64,000 nt of DNA from the NCBI GenBank assembly GCA_001632425.1, contig KV425573.1, forward strand, positions 67,052 to 131,051. Direction: 5' to 3'. This DNA comes from Neolentinus lepideus HHB14362 ss-1. Its lineage: Eukaryota > Basidiomycota > Agaricomycetes > Gloeophyllales > Gloeophyllaceae. Positions 58,289 through 64,000 of this stretch are shown piece after piece. Below the pieces are notes generated by a model. That model did no database searches. It had not been told where the DNA came from and saw only the letters and a program-made list of their open reading frames with translations. The translations under genes and the position numbers were made by a program. The first letter of the stretch is position 1. Every line of letters begins with the position of its first letter.

Positions 58289-58927
58289 TCAGAGGCGGAA
58301 CAAATTGACCACCAATTCGACACGCGAATGGCGCCAGAGCGGTTTAACCAGCTCCTCCTCGAGATTGTCCCCTTGTACGCTCTCCTGGCCCACGCAGATT
58401 GACTTCTCGCATGCCCACTTGGCTGTTCTTATCACTCCTTCTGAACGCATCCTCGGCCACACTCCTTGTCCGCAACCGGTCATGAACCTCGAACGAGTGA
58501 TCGTAGAGTCCGAGTCTCTACGAGCTGTGAGTATCGGGACTGGTCTTGGCTTGCAAATATTAGAAGGAACTCCCTGAGCTCCCATAAACGAGGAGTCACT
58601 GGGTGAAGTACCGCGAATGATGCGTTTGAAGAGATTATGCACATTAGAAGTGGATGGCGGTGATAGCGAAAGGTCTATCCTGTGGAACGAAAGGACCAGT
58701 TTTTCCGTTGGTGGTCGAGCAAACCCAGTGTAAGGCGACAACGAACCCTTACAAATATCGATGTGATGTTCAGTCTCTTGTGGCACCGCCGTATCGCAGG
58801 CATCGAGTGAATTCAGTGTAATGACGGCAGCGGAGAGTTCCTTCAGGAGGATGGAGCACTCATGACTCGAAGGAAGTACAGCGGCGCGCAGAAGATGTGT
58901 CGTAGCATCTGTTGGAATAGATGGCAA
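58289..58927 (-). CDS. Doubtful 212-codon open frame
   Basis: Uninterrupted from ATG (MPSIPTDATTHLLRAAVLPS) to TGA-type stop at 58289, with plausible composition (LSFHRIDLSLSPPSTSNVHN), but no domain I recognise. The opposite strand also has a protein-like frame (QIDFSHAHLAVLITPSERIL, 58305-58577), so one of the two is a shadow. Possibly part of a decayed gene. Confidence 0.3.
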   Translation of the reverse strand: MPSIPTDATTHLLRAAVLPSSHECSILLKELSAAVITLNSLDACDTAVPQETEHHIDICKGSLSPYTGFARPPTEKLVLSFHRIDLSLSPPSTSNVHNLFKRIIRGTSPSDSSFMGAQGVPSNICKPRPVPILTARRDSDSTITRSRFMTGCGQGVWPRMRSEGVIRTAKWACEKSICVGQESVQGDNLEEELVKPLWRHSRVELVVNLFRL

Positions 58928-59215
58928 TGTCAGCGTACGCTACAATGCTAGTGGTGGAACGAACGTGCCTGAAATTTCCAGATGGCTGATGTGCAAATCG
59001 TCACGGTCGCTGCATGATGGTCCAAGTAACAGGGTGAGCGCTCCTGGCTTGAGGGGAGTAAGTCGGCACACAGAAGACATGCCACAATATCTGTTGGAAT
59101 AAATGACTATGTCGTAGACTACAATGCTATCGGTGAGACGAATATACCTGAAAGTTCCAATGATCGAATGCGCAAGTCGTCATCGTCGCTGCAAGATGGT
59201 CCAACGACAAGGGGC
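58868..59215. repeat. Diverged tandem duplication, about 165-190 bp units
   Basis: 58868-59030 aligns with 59055-59215: GCAGAAGATGTGTCGTAGCATCTGTTGGAATA against ACAGAAGACATGCCACAATATCTGTTGGAATA, then CTACAATGCTA, CCTGAAA, GCAAATCGTCACGGTCGCTGCATGATGGTCCAA against its near match. Confidence 0.75.
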
Positions 59216-59520
59216 AGTCATAATGACAATGCGGGGAGGATCTCAGAAGGGTAGCTCAGGCTTCATATCCATGAAGGGCATGTGGTTATGTGTGGCACAA
59301 TTTGGCCAAAGCTGTCACAGCTTCACGATGTCTCGCAGTACGAATCAAAGTGCCTGATTCATACGTTTTTGATAAACCCACCGTAGCAATCGTCAAACTC
59401 TTTTTCTGTCGCTAGGAGAAAGTAAACTTTGCCTTGCACGAAAAAGTTGTCTATATAAGAGTAGGGTCGGCATTGCAAGTAACACAGGCCCCTTATGAGC
59501 TCCATGCACTCCATGGTCTA
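59216..59520. other. 3' flank of RSA4
   Basis: 305 bp with only short frames; nothing recognised. Confidence 0.4.
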
Positions 59521-61555
59521 TCAATTCTTCCATCTATAAGTTATCACATGCCTCAGTCAAGGAGCTAGTATACGCAGCAGGCACTCACATTTTTACAGTT
59601 TTGTCCCGACCACCACTGACAACCTTGTCTGCCACGAAATCCACACAATAAACCTCATCCGTATGACCAGGCAGATCATTCTGGAGTTTATACGTCTTCA
59701 AGTCCCAAATCTACCCAGAATGTATCCATCGATACCATTTCATGGACAGCCAGAGGGCGTATGATCAACTTACCTTCAATGTCGTGTCCTTACTCGCACT
59801 AACCACCATCCTCGAATCCGCACTCCACGTAAGCCTGTAAACAGGACCTACGTGGCCTCTCAGCGTTGCAACATATTTACCCTTGCGCCCCTCCCATATC
59901 CGGATCGCGTTGTCCCACCCGGCGCTCGCAGCCCACCGCCCGTCAGGAGAGAACGCGACGTGCGAGATTTGCCTTTGGTGACCGGTCAGACGAGTGATGG
60001 GTTTGGTCGAAGGTGGCGCAGAGTCGGAGGCGGAGGGAAAGAGTGACCACAGGAAGAGCGTATGGTCGTCTGAACCGGAGATGAGGAGCTCTGGTGTGGA
60101 GGCAAGGAGGGTATTGTATCGCTCTAAAGCAAATTTTTGCGCTGTCACATGCTCTATCATCAGCCGGATTAGTGAGGCTGCTAAAGCACAGCATGTACCT
60201 TCTTCATCTGAAACGGGTTTCTTGCCCTTGTGGTCATACGGACCCGTGCGCAGTACGAAGTCCGTATTTAACGTGAGCGTCGTCACCCAATGTGCATGAT
60301 CTTTTAGAGTATACAGAGGCTTGCCCTAATCGATGTCCCATGAGTTTTGCATTTTGAATGGCATATGCCTACTTACACCATTCGCGTCCCACACTCGGAC
60401 CGTCCTGTCACTCGAAGCGGTGTACAAAACACCTTTTCCACCTGTCCCGCCGCCGCCCCAGCGCACAACGTTGACGGACGCCGAGTGTCCACCTAGTGCG
60501 TACTCTAGATGGCGCGTGGATACGTTCCATACGCGCACCGTGCCATCTTTTGATGATGATGCCAGGCGGGGTGACGAGGCGTTACTAATAGTTTGGGTTT
60601 GTTGACCGGATCTAAAGCAAGATAGTTTTCGACGCACATATGGATCGGCTCCCAAGCCAGAGAGGTCACCCATTTCGTATGACCCTTGAGAGCATCACCA
60701 ACTGATTTGCCGGTTTTCGGATCCCATAGTCTGACCTAACGTCCTCAACCCACTGCATTGACCACACAAAACCAGGATTTTTTGAAGTAGATACGCACAT
60801 GTCCGTCATGTCCACCCGTAGCCAGTTTCCTCTCCATTGCCTCCCATTCCACGCACAAAACCCAGCCTTTGTGGCCAGATAGCGTATGTGAAGGTGTTTC
60901 GGTGAAGAGGTCCCATAAACGCGCAGTGCAGTCACCAGAGCCAGTCGCGAGAAGATTACCAGTGGGAGAGAATGAAGCGCACAAGATGGGAGATGCGTGA
61001 CCTAGACAAAAGAGGCATCAATGTTTAAAACGGTTCAGATTCAGCGGAAGAGGTGACAGCATACCAGAAAGTGTCGATGAGCACCGAGTGGCTGGTCGGA
61101 CCTTGAAGACAGCTTGGGGCGAGCACCGTATCACGAATACGTCTTCCGGGGTGAACGCTTTTGAAGGGTGTGACAACACATCATCCTCTATAGATTTCGA
61201 GATAACTACCCGTGTGGGTGCGCCGGGCGTAGAAGCGTCTGCAGGCAGCTCGATCGAAAATGAGAATGGTACTGGATCCTCATCCTACAGAAACGACGGC
61301 TAGCGTCAGTAAGATAGATGTCTGGTGAGGCAAAGACTTTACACGCACCTTGACCGACAGTTTGTTCACCAATCCTTCCAGCGCTTCCCTTGAAACATTC
61401 GCAGGTAAGTTTACTGCAGGAGCTAGAGATGATCCATCGTCCTCCGATACAAATTGAACCACGACATTCGGTGTTGTTTTCAGTGGTTCTGGAGCAGGTT
61501 CTTGTACTCCGTGGTACACCTTTCGACGCTTAGGCGGAGGCAATAAGACAGACAT
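59521..61555 (-). CDS. RSA4: Notchless/Rsa4-like WD40 ribosome assembly factor
   Basis: Rsa4/Nle1 works with the AAA ATPase Rea1/Mdn1 in nuclear pre-60S maturation. ATG at 61553-61555 (MSVLLPPPKRRKVYHGVQEP). The NLE domain reads NVVVQFVSEDDGSSLAPAVN, LEGLVNKLSVK, then after an intron DEDPVPFSFSIEL, EDDVLSHPSKAFTPEDVFVI and RCSPQAVFKVRPATRCSSTL. WD40 repeats follow: LCASFSPTGNLLATGSGDCT, ARLWDLFTETPSHTLSGHKG, RLASSSKDGTVRVWNVSTRH, LFLWSLFPSAS, HVAFSPDGRWAASAGWDNAI, LRGHVGPVYRLTWSADSRMV. The last exon gives VVSGGRDKTVKIWKN after a final intron whose donor is AAAAT|GTGAGT (stop TGA, 59521-59523). About ten exons; intact. Confidence 0.94.
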
Positions 61556-62748
61556 TTGACCTAGCTTGCCCGAGAGTATCGAAGTGCATTGAGACTGAAA
61601 ATGAATTGTCGGTGTATTTCCTTGTATTTGTTCTTATTTGTGAGGGCATTGACGCCACAGGCCACATTCCTCCGTCTGAGCGATCGATTCACGACACCGA
61701 TTCGACATCGCTGAATAGTCGTGGAAGCACCACGCGAAGATTATCGATGTAGTGGTAACAAAGTCCTGAATCTCGGAGGCAGGACGATGAGAATGTCGCA
61801 GGTAGGTACCCCTTCCTGTCCAAGAATCAATCGATCTGGAGGCCTGTGCATGCCGTCGGATTTGATCGTCCAACTCTCATCCGCCAGTGGATTGTGTTGC
61901 AACCTGGGGACTATAGCAATGCAGCTTGATATTTTTTGGCTCTTATCGCATCAGTGTACGATCCGCTTTCCGTACGTTTACTTCGCTACATCACATCAAA
62001 ATTACCTTTTGGTTCTCAGAATTCACGCCTGAAACCAACACAGCCTGATGAACAATTTACAAGATGACCAACAACAGTTTGATTACAACTACGTATCTGG
62101 ACATTTCATGCCTGGGATGGTGTTGCGTTTGGCCATGATGCCGGAATTCTCGGATGCTCGTAGATAGACAGAATGAAATAGGGTTTCAGCACGCTTTAAA
62201 CCCGTACAATCGACGGAGTACAAGGCAATGCGATACAGGTACCATACGTTAAGAAATGCGTATTGTAAGGTAACCAACTACAAAATTTCCGTACAATCTG
62301 CCCACATATGTCGTGTGAGTTCGCAATTACCTCGCCACTTCCAATAGATGACGGAGAAAATTGTAAGCAATATTATACATCTCATGTTGCTATATGGATA
62401 CGTGGTAGAACTTAGTGTTCCAATACGTGTGTCACGGTCTGGGTTCGGGGGAATTTAGATATATAGCTTGGCATGCTCAAGCTGACACCCAAAAGAGGAA
62501 TCGTGACTGTGGACAGTCTGTAAATGCACGTGGCATCACCAATCTCGGACGTGATGGTGACAACATCAGGAAAACGGCAATTTGTCTTACGGCAGGGACT
62601 TGGCTTAACCGGTCTTAAAGGTTCTTATTGTCGTCTTTTACGTGTCTTTTAGGTACTTAGCGCCCATTTTAAGACGAGAATAAGACCCATTAAGCCAAGT
62701 CCGGCTCTTAAAGTCTCTTAAAGCTATAAAAAGCATTGTAAGACTGCC
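61556..62748. other. 1.2-kb intergenic stretch
   Basis: No gene. Contains the 62595-62702 inverted repeat. TTAAAGGTTCTTATTG, TCTTAAAGTCTCTTAAAGC repeats follow it. Confidence 0.4.
62595..62702. repeat. Fold-back inverted repeat, about 40-bp arms
   Basis: GGGACTTGGCTTAACCGGTC at 62595 and its continuation TTAAAGGTTCTTATTGTCGTCTTTTACG pair imperfectly with CCCATTTTAAGACGAGAATAAGACCCATTAAGCCAAGTCC (62663-62702), spacer about 20 nt. Confidence 0.75.
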
Positions 62749-63727
62749 GTACACTGCTGTTCGATCAGACTCTGGAATCCAGGTGGAATGTCCAGCTCCG
62801 GCAGCCAACCGTTCGACCAAAGACTTCCCACAAAAATTGCAGGCAGCCGTCAGCTCTCGTCGAACCTGTGGAAACCAAACATCGGACTTGAGTCGGATCC
62901 GCGTACCAACATCTCATTTTAGTACTCCTGTATATTATATTATTTGCCTGCTCCTCTCCCTCGCTGCATGCTGCAGTTCTATAGATCGTGATAATATCAT
63001 TTAATAATCATTCTTCTGTATTCACTATTCTAAGCACCCGCCATCGCTGCCAGGTTCATAGCACTGATGTCAACCTCCTCGTTCATGACATCTGATACAT
63101 CCGAGCCCTCTCCACCCAAATGCAACAATTGAGTGGCAACTACACCGCTGACAGCATTTACTTGAGGTTGTAACACAGGCGCGGTTACCAGTTACCACAA
63201 GATGGCGAGCGAAAAGGGTATTATCAGCATAACATAGACTATTGACACTTATCGAACCTTACCGTCGAACCCTTGGCTGTCAGTCAGCCCAGACCTCCCC
63301 GGTGCAGACCTAGGGCTTATGAATATGGGCTATACCTCTGCACAGTGGTTGGGACTAGGGGAGTCCATCTGTGAGCGCGGTTATCGGAGAAGGTGACCAA
63401 GGTGACGATGCAGGACGACACGAAAAAAACACGCAAGTCTCACTGCTCAGGCCGGCCAAACAAGTCATCACAAGCACGGTCACATCAGTCAGCATAGTCT
63501 GACAGGCCCGGCCGACGGCTGACATGTGACAGCTTGGATTCCAATGGTGCACACTGGCCCAACTATATAGCATTTAAAGTTAAGCTGTGCTACTGTTGGC
63601 TACCAATGGCCTGCATATTTTGTGGGAAGTGAGGATATCACGAGTGGTAACCAAGCGTGAACCAGTCAGTGGCCATCTGGAGGCACCTACCATCTGGATT
63701 CCAGAGTCTGATCGAACAGCAGTGTAA
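62749..63727. mobile_element. MITE-like element with 36-bp terminal inverted repeats
   Basis: ACACTGCTGTTCGATCAGAC..GGTGG at 62751-62786 is, with one mismatch, the reverse complement of 63690-63725. Both ends are followed outward by TA, as expected for a TA-target (Tc1/mariner-type) insertion, and the outer flanks are unrelated. The 0.9-kb interior has no transposase frame, so it is non-autonomous or a relic. Confidence 0.75.
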
Positions 63728-63749
63728 GACCATTAGCCGTTTTGCTGAT

Positions 63750-63867
63750 GAAGTGATCACGTGATTGTGTTGCTGTCCGGCTAAACAGGACAACCTCCAT
63801 TATTATCTCACGTGTCCTGTGGCCGAGTCAAGTTCAACTTTGGGTAGACAAGGCCTATAAGACGCCT
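63750..63867 (+). promoter_or_regulatory. Second copy of the FunK1 5' flank
   Basis: Plus-strand match to the minus-strand FunK1 promoter, including GGCCTATAAGACGCCT where FunK1 has GGCCTATAAAACGCCT. The sequence 3' of it does not match FunK1 coding sequence in the 133 bp left; the only late ATG frame open to the window end starts at 63967. A FunK1 paralogue may begin past the edge, or this is an orphan promoter copy. Confidence 0.65.
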
Positions 63868-64000
63868 CCCGTACCCGCGCTACCCTCTGGTCAGAGGGTT
63901 GACTGGTGTTGGAAAAACAAACCTGTACGGACTCCTTTGTCGGTTGACCCACTTTCCTTTTATGATATGTTAGATTCAAATCGGACTCTTTTCATGTGCT

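Noticed and set aside
1..64000. CRISPR array, rRNA, prophage or bacterial operon
   Set aside because: No regularly spaced repeats, no ribosomal motifs; genes have spliceosomal introns throughout.

Overview
The window comes from a filamentous fungus, most likely a basidiomycete of the Agaricomycetes. The signs are short (about 50-60 nt) GT-AG introns with terminal YAG in almost every gene, about 50% GC, a FunK1-type fungal protein kinase, and house-keeping genes with clear fungal orthologues (SPT20, HGH1, ADE17, POL1, ZIM17, GRX5, ADE1, RSA4). There is one assembly gap of 735 N (1104-1838). I see no rRNA, tRNA, CRISPR or prokaryotic feature.

Layout. 1-20 kb is a dense core block: the 3' end of an unknown gene, SPT20 (-), HGH1 (+), a secreted Ala/Gly/Ser-rich repeat protein (+), ADE17 (+), an HD-domain nucleotidase (-) divergent from a flavin reductase-like protein (+), POL1 (-) divergent from ZIM17 (+) across a promoter with two MluI-type ACGCGT boxes, and an SDR dehydrogenase (-). 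20-34 kb is an accessory island. It holds a diverged 3.4-3.8 kb tandem segmental duplication whose left copy ends in a truncated first exon of a TMEM170-like membrane protein and whose right copy runs into the intact gene. It also holds four copies or relatives of small zinc-finger genes in which a phase-2 intron falls inside the putative finger. 34.7-47.6 kb is core again: GRX5 (-), ADE1 (-), an O-methyltransferase (+), a microbial-type PARG-like (DUF2263) protein (+), a 5-kb hydantoinase/oxoprolinase-DUF917 fusion gene (+) and a small conserved-looking protein (-). 47.6-64 kb mixes genes (a coiled-coil-rich unknown, pirin, FunK1 kinase, RSA4) with relic DNA: two glycosyltransferase-like exon relics either side of FunK1, a copied piece of RSA4, a copy of the FunK1 5' flank, a 58.9-59.2 kb tandem repeat and a 0.98-kb MITE-like element with 36-bp terminal inverted repeats.

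Functional themes. Two de novo purine genes (ADE17, ADE1) lie in the same window but about 27 kb apart and are not clustered. POL1 and ZIM17 share a promoter with G1/S-type boxes. The most unusual content is the accessory DNA: tandem duplication with decay, zinc-finger genes with intron-split fingers, and a mosaic of copied gene fragments near FunK1/RSA4. All gene models were spliced by eye from GT-AG (one GC-AG) signals and frame continuity. Family names rest on remembered motifs, not on searches.
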